Shown here: positions 51,151 to 58,987 of the stretch, in pieces
Numbering within the stretch: position 1 is the first letter of the stretch
How the letters are laid out: each line of letters opens with the position of its first letter
DNA from: Bacteroidota bacterium
Lineage (GTDB): Bacteria; Bacteroidota; Bacteroidia; Bacteroidales; Lentimicrobiaceae
Reading direction: 5' to 3'
DNA: 64,000 nt
Assembly: GCA_023434665.1 (NCBI GenBank)
Contig: JAEYSM010000058.1
Location: forward strand, 135,852-199,851
Program-made: the position numbers and the translations under genes
Notes under the pieces: generated by a model
Database searches by the model: none
What the model was told of the DNA's origin: nothing
The model's input: the letters and a program-made list of their open reading frames with translations, nothing else

Positions 51151-53565
51151 ATGTATCACTCACGGTTTCAAATCACTGTCCTCAACTTTTTGCTTCTGCT
51201 TTTTTGCAGTTTCGGGGTTTACGCTCAGCAATCGCCACGTCAGTTTATAAAATATGAAAGATCTGGCAACAATATTGAAATTCAGGTTAATGATGGCAAG
51301 TACATTATTACACCAATGAATGAGAAAATCTTTCACATTACCTTCCTGCCTTTAAAGAAAGAATTAAAAAACTTCTCTTATGCGGTTGATATGAAACCAG
51401 TCAATTTTCCTTTTGATGTGATAGAAGACAACATGACCCTCACTATCGACACAAAGGGGATTGATGTCACCATCCATAAAAATCCATTTCATATGGAATA
51501 TGCATATGACGGGAAGAAGCTAATTTCAGAAAACAAAGGTTATTCAGAAGCTGACAGTAGTTGGTTAATAGATTTCAATATCACGCGTGACGAAGTATTA
51601 TATGGGGGTGGAGCCAGAGTCCTTGGCATGAACAGAAGAGGTAACAGGCTTCAGATGTACAACAGGGCTCATTATGGCTATGAAAAAAGGTCTGAACTCA
51701 TGAACTACACTATTCCCATGATGATTTCAGGCAATGGATATGCCGTGCTTTTTGATAATGCCGGATTGGGATACATGGATCTCGACTCAAAGAAAGATAA
51801 TACCATTTCATACGAATCGTATAGCGGAACACCTAACTACCATATCATTGCAGGGGAAGACTGGTTTGATCTTGTAAGACAATACACCCTGCTCACAGGC
51901 CGCCAGCCACTCCCACCCCGCTGGGCATTAGGAAACTTCAGTAGCCGCTTTGGTTATCATACACAAAAAGAAACTGAGAAAACGGTCGATCTGTTTTTTA
52001 AAGAGAAAATCCCTCTTGATGCTGTTGTTATCGACATCTATTGGTTCGGCAAAGGTATCTTCGGAGAAATGGGCAACCTTGCCTGGCTTTACGATAGTTT
52101 CCCTTCACCCGACAAAATGATTAAACGATTTGAGAGTAAGGGTGTAAAAACCATTCTTGTTACAGAGCCTTTCATTCTTACCACATCTAAAAGATGGGAA
52201 GAAGCAGTCCAAAAGGATATTCTGGCAAAAAATAAAGAAGGAAAACCATATACCTATGATTTCTACTTTGGGAACACCGGACTTATTGATATTTTTAAGC
52301 CAGAAGCCAGGGAGTGGTTTTGGAATATATACAAAGACCTGACTCTCCAGGGTATTGGTGGTTGGTGGGGTGACCTTGGCGAACCTGAAGTACATCCGGC
52401 AGATATTATTCATGTAAACGGTACAGGCAATGAAGTTCATAATGCTTACGGGCATGAATGGGCAAGGGTCATTTATGATGGTTACAGGAAAGATTTTCCT
52501 GATGTAAGACCATTCATACTTATGCGTTCAGGTTACGCGGGATCACAACGTTATGGAATGATACCATGGAGTGGTGACGTTAGCCGAAGCTGGGGTGGTT
52601 TATGGTCACAACCGGAAATTGCCCTACAAATGAGCATGCAGGGTCTGGCTTATATGCACTCAGATTTGGGAGGCTTTGCCGGAGGCGATTCAATTGATGA
52701 CGAACTTTATGTAAGATGGTTACAGTATGGAGTGTTTCAGCCTGTTTTCAGGCCACACGCCCAGGAACAAATTCCTCCCGAACCGGTATATCAGGCCTAT
52801 CGTACCAAACTATACGCCAAAAATGCCATTGAACTCAGGTACAAGCTTTTGCCCTACAACTATACTCTTGCCTATCAAAACTCAAAGACCGGAAAACCAC
52901 TCATGACACCTCTTTTCTTCTATGAACCTGATAATAAATATCTGCTAACTTATGACTCTGCTTATATGTGGGGTGATGCATTCCTGGTTTCACCTGTCCG
53001 TAAACCGGGTGCCATGTATCAGGAAATTTACCTCCCAAAAGGCAGTAACTGGATCGATTTCAATACTCATCAGGTTTATGAGGGAGGCAAGTTCATCACT
53101 TATGCTTTATCTATGAATAGCATACCTGTCTTTGTTAAAGGCGGGTCTTTTATACCAATGCAACCGGAACCTCTGAGTGCCTCAGAATACAATATCAGTA
53201 ACCTTGAGCTTCACTATTATGCTGATAATAATGTCAGCAATTCAGAATATTCACTCTACAATGATGATGGACTCACAGCTGATCCTTACGAAAAGAGAAT
53301 CTTTGAATTGCTGAATTTTACCGCTCTTAACTCAGATGAAGCATTAACCATTGAAATGCAAAAGGAAACTACATTTCCTGCTTACTCAAAATCATCTTAC
53401 AATATTAAGCTTTGTATTCACAGCCTGACATACAGGCCAAAATCGGTCTCAGTCAATGGAAAGAAACTCAAATCAAAAGATGTTTCCTGGAATCCTGTAA
53501 CCAGTAAACTAATTGTCAATGTTAAATGTGGAACAGAAATTACGACAGTTGAAATCAGTAAATAA
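51151..53565 (+). CDS. Secreted glycoside hydrolase family 31 (alpha-glucosidase-like)
   Basis: 804 residues. Signal peptide 1-25 (ending GVYAQ); N-terminal beta sandwich (about 30-245); TIM barrel (about 255-590) with the nucleophile D408 in GGWWGDLGEP and a likely acid/base D476 in WSGDVSRSWGGL; C-terminal beta domains. GNFSSRFGYHTQKE and DAVVIDIYWFGKG are typical. Members cleave alpha-glucosides or alpha-xylosides; the specificity is not shown. It stands alone, not in a polysaccharide-utilisation locus with SusC/D, so a periplasmic role in alpha-glucan breakdown is likely. Confidence 0.92.
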   Translation: MYHSRFQITVLNFLLLLFCSFGVYAQQSPRQFIKYERSGNNIEIQVNDGKYIITPMNEKIFHITFLPLKKELKNFSYAVDMKPVNFPFDVIEDNMTLTIDTKGIDVTIHKNPFHMEYAYDGKKLISENKGYSEADSSWLIDFNITRDEVLYGGGARVLGMNRRGNRLQMYNRAHYGYEKRSELMNYTIPMMISGNGYAVLFDNAGLGYMDLDSKKDNTISYESYSGTPNYHIIAGEDWFDLVRQYTLLTGRQPLPPRWALGNFSSRFGYHTQKETEKTVDLFFKEKIPLDAVVIDIYWFGKGIFGEMGNLAWLYDSFPSPDKMIKRFESKGVKTILVTEPFILTTSKRWEEAVQKDILAKNKEGKPYTYDFYFGNTGLIDIFKPEAREWFWNIYKDLTLQGIGGWWGDLGEPEVHPADIIHVNGTGNEVHNAYGHEWARVIYDGYRKDFPDVRPFILMRSGYAGSQRYGMIPWSGDVSRSWGGLWSQPEIALQMSMQGLAYMHSDLGGFAGGDSIDDELYVRWLQYGVFQPVFRPHAQEQIPPEPVYQAYRTKLYAKNAIELRYKLLPYNYTLAYQNSKTGKPLMTPLFFYEPDNKYLLTYDSAYMWGDAFLVSPVRKPGAMYQEIYLPKGSNWIDFNTHQVYEGGKFITYALSMNSIPVFVKGGSFIPMQPEPLSASEYNISNLELHYYADNNVSNSEYSLYNDDGLTADPYEKRIFELLNFTALNSDEALTIEMQKETTFPAYSKSSYNIKLCIHSLTYRPKSVSVNGKKLKSKDVSWNPVTSKLIVNVKCGTEITTVEISK

Positions 53566-53626
53566 TTTAATTTTACCGTATCAGAAAACCACCACCGAAT
53601 AGAATCAAATCTAACAACAACACATT

Positions 53627-54487
53627 ATGAAAAAGGCAATTCTTATAATCATTTCAGGCATCCTTTTTTGGGGTTGCAACAACAATAAAAAAGAACTTGA
53701 AACCTTGCAGTCAAGATACGACAGCCTTCTTAGTATAGGTTTTACTAAGGATACCGCAATAATATCATACATTGAATCCTTCAACCAGATCCAGGCAAAT
53801 CTTGATTCTATTAAGAGAGCCGAACTCCTGATATCACAAAACACCGAAAGCAATGGGGAACTCGAAGTTAGTAATCAGGAGCAGATAAACCGCGATCTTA
53901 ATATGATTTACGATATGCTCCAGAAAAACAAGCAAACCATTGCGCAGTTAAGAGCAAATCTGAAAAAGACAGGAGGAAGAGCTTCAGAACTTGAGAAAAT
54001 GGTTGAACGTATGGCTCAACAGGTTGAAGAAAAGGACGCCCAGATCGGTCAGCTAACAAAGCAACTGGAAGATATGAACATTCAGATTGAGATTCTTCAT
54101 ACTGATGTAGCTAATCTAACTGCCGAAGGAGAATCAAAAAGTCAGACAATACAAGAACAAACCACTGCTCTGAATACAGCATGGTTTGTGGTGGGAACCA
54201 AACGTGAATTGCTTAATCAGAATGTGATTACACGCGAAGGAGGTTTTGCAGGAATTGGCACAAACAAAAAGCTTAAAGATGACTTTAATCGTGATTACTT
54301 TACCACAGTTGATATTACAACATTGAGGTCGATTCCTTTGACAAAGAAAAAAGCTTCTCTTGTAACAACTCACCCATCCGGCTCCTATAAACTTTACGGT
54401 TCTGCTAAAGCCAGCGATAGTCTTGTGATTACGAATCCAAGAGAGTTCTGGTCAGTTTCAAAGTACCTGGTTATTCTTATAGACTGA
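53627..54487 (+). CDS. Coiled-coil lipoprotein of unknown function
   Basis: 286 residues. Lipobox FWGC with C17; mature start NNNKKELETLQ. A long coiled coil (about 20-185) with heptad-like EKMVERMAQQVEEKDAQIGQ and a globular C-terminal domain (about 185-286) with TAWFVVGTKRELLNQNVITR and FTTVDITTLRSIPLTKKKAS. The overall design resembles proteins annotated in Bacteroides as Cbp1-like collagen-binding adhesins; I cannot verify that relation. It is probably an outer-membrane lipoprotein with the C-terminal domain held away from the membrane. Confidence 0.75.
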   Translation: MKKAILIIISGILFWGCNNNKKELETLQSRYDSLLSIGFTKDTAIISYIESFNQIQANLDSIKRAELLISQNTESNGELEVSNQEQINRDLNMIYDMLQKNKQTIAQLRANLKKTGGRASELEKMVERMAQQVEEKDAQIGQLTKQLEDMNIQIEILHTDVANLTAEGESKSQTIQEQTTALNTAWFVVGTKRELLNQNVITREGGFAGIGTNKKLKDDFNRDYFTTVDITTLRSIPLTKKKASLVTTHPSGSYKLYGSAKASDSLVITNPREFWSVSKYLVILID

Positions 54488-54531
54488 TAAGGTTGTTTGA
54501 TTCTCTATAAAAAACAGATGCGGTTACTGCT

Positions 54532-55014
54532 TTAATTAACAAGTCCCATCTCAATTGCCAGCTCCCTGATTTGATCTTCTTTGATTTTCGAGACAGATTC
54601 AGTTGTTTTGGCAATCTTTTTCATAATAAACTTCTCAATAAAGTTCATCCTTTCAAAGAGAATTTCTCCCCCGGTGAGCTTTGAACTTGTCGCATGAGAC
54701 CTGAGAGTTTCAGGGAATGCCATTTCAAACTGAGTTTTGGCTTTTTCATTTTCTTCCATACAGCTCAGAAACAAACCCAAAGGTTTTGCTGTCAATTCAG
54801 CTTCGTGCGCCCTGCAATACTTTTGAAGCTTAGACTGAACTTTCCCTGCGTGAATTGAACCACCTATGATAATCTTATTATAATTGTTGAGATCAATTGA
54901 CTTAGTTTTTTTCAGATTAATAACCTCTGTCTCCCCCTGAGCTAAACCCTTTATCATATTCGCTACCTTTTCAGTAGTACCATGATGGGAAGTATAAATA
55001 ATGGCTGTTTTCAT
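54532..55014 (-). CDS. Flavodoxin-fold protein (HemG-like)
   Basis: 160 residues. FMN-binding loop IIYTSHHGTTEKVA (5-18), a second loop IIIGGSIHAGKVQSK (about 48-62) and LGLFLSCMEENE (about 80-91), the pattern of HemG-type menaquinone-dependent protoporphyrinogen oxidases and of flavodoxin-domain enzymes. The family's long insertion is present in part (about 120-145). Whether it acts in haem synthesis cannot be told; no hem genes are near. It converges with the coiled-coil lipoprotein gene. Confidence 0.8.
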   Translation of the reverse strand: MKTAIIYTSHHGTTEKVANMIKGLAQGETEVINLKKTKSIDLNNYNKIIIGGSIHAGKVQSKLQKYCRAHEAELTAKPLGLFLSCMEENEKAKTQFEMAFPETLRSHATSSKLTGGEILFERMNFIEKFIMKKIAKTTESVSKIKEDQIRELAIEMGLVN

Positions 55015-55062
55015 CCTTGAGAAAATTAATGGAACAAAATGTGTAATTAATAGAAAGTGTAA

Positions 55063-55491
55063 TTATTTTGGAATTGAATCATAATTGGTTTCACTTGTTA
55101 ATTCTCCTGAATCATTATAGAATCTCCAAATCCCTATTCTCTCACCTTCTTTAAAATTTCCCTCATAATAAATTTTACCATTCTCATGAAATACGGTCCT
55201 CTTACCTTCACTCAAACCATTCCTGAACTCACCCTCACTCCATAACTGACCATTTTCGAACCATGAAGCCCAATAACCTTCCCTTTTATTGTCTTTGTAA
55301 TTCCCCTCAATATACTTCTGACCATTTGGATGATAATGAACCTCCTTAATTAGTTCTTTTTCTCCCTTTGACTCTTTGTAAGTCTTTTCCACCTTTATTT
55401 TACCATCATCGTAATTTTCAGTCTCAGTAGTAGTCCGGTTGCATCCAAAAAATAATAGAGCAGCGAAAGAAATTATCAGCAATTTTCTCAT
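55063..55491 (-). CDS. MORN-repeat lipoprotein (YwqK-like)
   Basis: 142 residues. Lipobox FFGC with C17. Four to five MORN/YwqK repeats of about 22 residues from 50 to 135: HPNGQKYIEGNYKDNKREG, FENGQLWSEGEF, FHENGKIYYEGNFKEGERIG. Automated pipelines often call such proteins YwqK antitoxins; there is no partner toxin here, and the lipoprotein signal argues for an envelope role. dihydroorotase is 23 bases upstream on the same strand. Confidence 0.85.
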   Translation of the reverse strand: MRKLLIISFAALLFFGCNRTTTETENYDDGKIKVEKTYKESKGEKELIKEVHYHPNGQKYIEGNYKDNKREGYWASWFENGQLWSEGEFRNGLSEGKRTVFHENGKIYYEGNFKEGERIGIWRFYNDSGELTSETNYDSIPK

Positions 55492-55514
55492 CAGTAATTC
55501 AGTTAATGAAGTAA

Positions 55515-56864
55515 TTAATTGTTAAAAAGCAGGCGTTGACCTTTAACTTCTTCATGAAAAACACCGTTTTCCCATGCCAAATGCCCACCTACAAAAGTAT
55601 GCGTAATTTTAGATTTAAATTGAGTACCTATTAAAGGTGACCATCCACACTTATAGAGTATATTGTCATCCGAGACTACCCATGGTGATTCCATATCCAC
55701 AAGGGTTAAATCTGCATGATATCCTTTCCGGATATAGCCCCTTTCTTTAATCTTAAACAGTTTCGCCGGAGTATGACACATCTTTTCTACCACGAGGTCG
55801 AGACTTATTTTTCCCTGATGAACAAGCTCCAACATTACAACAAGAGAGTGCTGTACTAATGGCCCGCCTGAAGGACAGCTCAGATAACTCCGTGCTTTTT
55901 CATCTTTAGTATGCGGAGCATGGTCAGTAGCCACCACATCAATCCGGTTATCAAGAAGAGCCTTTAACAAAGCATCCCTGTCACTAGCCGATTTAATGGC
56001 CGGATTCCATTTTATCATCGTATTTAACCGATGATAATCTTCCTCACTAAACCATAAGTGGTGAACGCATGCTTCAGCTGTAATGCGCTTTGATTCACTA
56101 TAAGGTACTACATCAAATAACTGCATTTCATCAGCAGTTGATAAATGAAGCACATGTAGTCGAGTATTGTACTTCCTTGCCAAATTAACTGCAAATGAAG
56201 ACGATCTATAGCAGGCTTCCCGGCTTCTGATAAGAGGATGTACACGAACAGGAATTTCATCACCGTATTGTGATTGATAATACCTTAAGTTCTCGCGAAT
56301 TGTTGGTTCATCTTCACAGTGGACAGCTATTAATCCATTACATCTTCTAAATAGATCTTCAATTGTTTGCAGATTATCAACTAGCATGTTTCCGGTTGAA
56401 GCTCCCAGAAACATTTTAACACCACATACCTTTGAAAAATCAGTTTTCAATACTTCTTCAAGGTTGTCGTTTGAAACTCCCATATAAAAGGAGTAGTTAG
56501 CCAATGACTTCTCGGCAGCCATTCGGTACTTATCTTCCAAAAGCTCCCGGGTGAGTGTATTTGGGACAGTATTAGGCATATCCATGAATGAAGTCACACC
56601 ACCTGCGACGGCAGCCTTGCTCTCAGAATATATGTCGCCTTTATGAGTCAAGCCCGGATCTCTGAAGTGAACCTGGTCATCAATAACACCGGGTATTAAA
56701 ACCTTCAGCTGTGCATCAATTACCTTTGCGTTTATTGGGGTTTCAACATCACCTTCAGAAATATCAGCTATGAGTCCGTTTTCAATAAGGACATTACCAA
56801 TAAACTTTTTGCCCTCATTAACAATGGTGGCATTTTTAATTAAAGTAAGTGGGTGTGTTTTCAT
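55515..56864 (-). CDS. pyrC: Dihydroorotase
   Basis: Cyclises carbamoyl-aspartate in pyrimidine synthesis. 449 residues, class I (PyrC/AllB-like) length. Blocks in order: IDDQVHFRDPGLTHKGDI (about 61-78), AAVAGGVTSFMDMPN, GVKMFLGASTGNM, AVHCEDE, LHVLHLSTADEM and VATDHAPHTKDE (about 300). The first metal motif reads DxQxH where most enzymes have DxHxH, so one expected histidine is glutamine; I believe this is common in Bacteroidota. The other ligands (H in HCED and HLST, D in DHAPH) are present. Confidence 0.9.
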   Translation of the reverse strand: MKTHPLTLIKNATIVNEGKKFIGNVLIENGLIADISEGDVETPINAKVIDAQLKVLIPGVIDDQVHFRDPGLTHKGDIYSESKAAVAGGVTSFMDMPNTVPNTLTRELLEDKYRMAAEKSLANYSFYMGVSNDNLEEVLKTDFSKVCGVKMFLGASTGNMLVDNLQTIEDLFRRCNGLIAVHCEDEPTIRENLRYYQSQYGDEIPVRVHPLIRSREACYRSSSFAVNLARKYNTRLHVLHLSTADEMQLFDVVPYSESKRITAEACVHHLWFSEEDYHRLNTMIKWNPAIKSASDRDALLKALLDNRIDVVATDHAPHTKDEKARSYLSCPSGGPLVQHSLVVMLELVHQGKISLDLVVEKMCHTPAKLFKIKERGYIRKGYHADLTLVDMESPWVVSDDNILYKCGWSPLIGTQFKSKITHTFVGGHLAWENGVFHEEVKGQRLLFNN

Positions 56865-56929
56865 GGCTCAACTCAAAAGGTTTTATTACGAAAGAGCTCT
56901 CAGCAAATCACATCCTTTTGGCTACACAA

Positions 56930-57685
56930 CTAAACTTGCTGGGTTTCGCGCCTTACTATCAGATTTTTAGGCCTTATTTTCTTAAACCTCAGTTGTATAA
57001 CTCCAAAGATTGCTTCCTTGAATATTCCACGGCTCATTTTGCTTTCACCTTCAGTACGATCGGTAAAGATAATCGGGACTTCAATAATCTTAAAGCCCAG
57101 TTTCCAGGCGGTGTACTTCATCTCAATCTGGAAAGCATAACCGGTAAATTTAATCTTGTCAAAATCGATTGCTTCCAATAGCCTCCGGCGATAGCATTTA
57201 AATCCTGCCGTTGTATCCATTACTTTCATACCTGTAACAGTACGAACATACGACGATGCAAAATAGCTCATTAGTACCCTGCCCATTGGCCAGTTAACGA
57301 CGTTAACTCCTTTAATATATCTTGACCCGATTGCGACATCTGCACCCTGATTAGCACAAGCATCGTGGAGCCGTATCAGGTCTTCCGGATTATGTGAGAA
57401 GTCAGCATCCATTTCAAAAATATACTGGTATTCTCTCTGCAAAGCCCATTTAAAACCGTGAATATAAGCGGTACCAAGGCCAAGCTTTCCTTTACGCTCT
57501 TCAATAAACAGCCTTTCGGGAAATTGGGTCATTAATCGTTTTACGATGGCAGCTGTGCCATCAGGAGAATTATCCTCAACTATGAGGACATCAAAATCCA
57601 TTTCGAGAGAAAAAACCTTGCGAATAATACGCTCAATGTTCTCTTTCTCGTTGAATGTTGGGATTATAACGAGATTTTCCTTCAC
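56930..57685 (-). CDS. Polyprenol monophosphomannose synthase-like GT2 glycosyltransferase
   Basis: 251 residues. GT-A fold with VIIPTFNEKENIERII (6-21), LIVEDNSPDGTA (about 34-45) and the metal-binding DADFSHNPEDL (about 93-103), all shared with Dpm1/Ppm1. RSRGIFKEAIFG-type basic helix (SKMSRGIFKEAIFGVIQL) is near the C-terminus. No C-terminal membrane domain. It would load mannose or another sugar onto a polyprenyl phosphate for envelope glycosylation; acceptor and donor are not visible. It lies 65 bases upstream of dihydroorotase on the same strand. Confidence 0.88.
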   Translation of the reverse strand: MKENLVIIPTFNEKENIERIIRKVFSLEMDFDVLIVEDNSPDGTAAIVKRLMTQFPERLFIEERKGKLGLGTAYIHGFKWALQREYQYIFEMDADFSHNPEDLIRLHDACANQGADVAIGSRYIKGVNVVNWPMGRVLMSYFASSYVRTVTGMKVMDTTAGFKCYRRRLLEAIDFDKIKFTGYAFQIEMKYTAWKLGFKIIEVPIIFTDRTEGESKMSRGIFKEAIFGVIQLRFKKIRPKNLIVRRETQQV

Positions 57686-57743
57686 TGTGACAGGTGTTGA
57701 AGTAGCGAAATTATAAAAATTTCCGGTTCTATAACTTTAAATA

Positions 57744-58781
57744 CTACATTTTCTTCTTTAAGATCAGATAAACCGGGAAATGGTCACTATATCCTCCAAG
57801 ATATGCACCTCCGGCAAAAGTCCTGAAGGGATAACCCTTAAATTGACCTTCTTTCTGAATCAGAAATTGTTCGTTAAAGATTCGGGCTGAATGGAAGCTC
57901 CATTGATTTGGATTATCCTCATCTACCAGCGATGGGGAAATTACAATCTGGTCAAAAAGATTCCATGCGTCTCTGTATGCCAACGATCCAATACCATCCT
58001 GAAATAACCTGTAATATGGATTATATAATCCCGATTTCCTGGCGTCTTTGATTTTTCCTTTTGCACCCAGATGATTCATAACACTTGGATCGGTGGGATC
58101 ATCATTAAGGTCACCCATAACAAAAATCTTCGCATTGGGATAAATAGCCTTTAATGAGTCACTCAGTTGCTTTGACAGTTTCCCTGCAGCGGCACGATAT
58201 TCCGGACCTGCTCCTCGTGAAGGCCAATGATTAACAATAATATGGATCATTTCCCCATCAAGCTTTCCGCTAACAACTAACTGGTCGCGACTATACCAGT
58301 CCTTTCTGCCCGGCATGGTGAGGCGGTTGGAAGTTGAATTCACCACTTCAAAAGCTCCTTTCCGATAAAGCAATCCTACATCCACTCCCCTTCTGTCAGG
58401 TGAATCGTAATGAACAATAGCATAACCGGAATTTACTAATTGAGGAGTATTGATAAGATCCTCAAGTACCGAACGATTTTCAATTTCAGAGACACCCAAT
58501 ATCGTTGGACCGCCTTTGATCACATCCGATCCGATCTGACTGACAACGGTGGCCATATTTGAAAGCTTTTCCATATATCTTGTTCCGGTCCAACGATTTG
58601 CGCCATTAGGTAAAAATTCAGCATCATTGGTGTGGGGATCATCAATGGTATCAAACAGGTTTTCGAGATTGTAAAAAGAAACGATAGCCCCTTTTACTTT
58701 ATCCTGAGCATATAGATCTGAATTAATGAATATAACAGCTAATAAGACTGCGATAATCGTTCGAGTGTTGAGAGTAAACAT
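57744..58781 (-). CDS. Secreted endonuclease/exonuclease/phosphatase (EEP) family protein
   Basis: 345 residues from the ATG at 58781. A signal peptide (about 1-22, ending DLYAQ) is followed by a complete EEP domain: SFYNLENLFDTIDD (Mg-site Asn/Glu), LGVSEIENR (catalytic Glu), YDSPDRRGVDVGLLYR, VNHWPSRG (His), MGDLNDDP (Asp/Asn) and YSDHFPVYL (final Asp-His). The NLENLFD / EIENR / NHWPSR / DLNDDP set resembles the nuclease domain of the extracellular nucleases ExeM, Xds and EndA more than sphingomyelinases. The frame extends 61 codons upstream but lacks a signal there. It is divergent from a TonB receptor and OB-fold lipoprotein, which suggests nucleic acid or phosphoester breakdown for uptake. 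Confidence 0.88.
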   Translation of the reverse strand: MFTLNTRTIIAVLLAVIFINSDLYAQDKVKGAIVSFYNLENLFDTIDDPHTNDAEFLPNGANRWTGTRYMEKLSNMATVVSQIGSDVIKGGPTILGVSEIENRSVLEDLINTPQLVNSGYAIVHYDSPDRRGVDVGLLYRKGAFEVVNSTSNRLTMPGRKDWYSRDQLVVSGKLDGEMIHIIVNHWPSRGAGPEYRAAAGKLSKQLSDSLKAIYPNAKIFVMGDLNDDPTDPSVMNHLGAKGKIKDARKSGLYNPYYRLFQDGIGSLAYRDAWNLFDQIVISPSLVDEDNPNQWSFHSARIFNEQFLIQKEGQFKGYPFRTFAGGAYLGGYSDHFPVYLILKKKM

Positions 58782-58821
58782 ATTGTAAAACCGATAAAAT
58801 TTTGGACTATGATTGATGCTG

Positions 58822-58829
58822 CAAATATA
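58822..58829 (-). promoter_or_regulatory. -7 promoter element for the EEP gene
   Basis: Minus strand TATATTTG, exact TAnnTTTG; predicted leader about 35 bases. It supports the ATG at 58781 over the longer frame, since the element would lie inside the coding region of the latter. Confidence 0.55.
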
Positions 58830-58987
58830 GAGCAATAAAATTATCCATAAGCATCTGATTGTAAGCGAAAAATTGTTTCCTTTGCACTCAAATTTGCTAA
58901 TTCTGAGGGTACCCGGTTTATTTTCCCTACCCAAAACAACAACCAGGAATTTTGTCAAACTCAAATAACAACCTAATAAACCAGTTC

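Noticed and set aside
55063..55491. Calling the MORN protein an antitoxin
   Set aside because: That label comes from automated YwqK naming; it has a lipoprotein signal and no toxin gene beside it.
58782..58964. N-terminal extension of the EEP protein
   Set aside because: It overlaps a promoter element and places the signal peptide 60 residues inside the protein.
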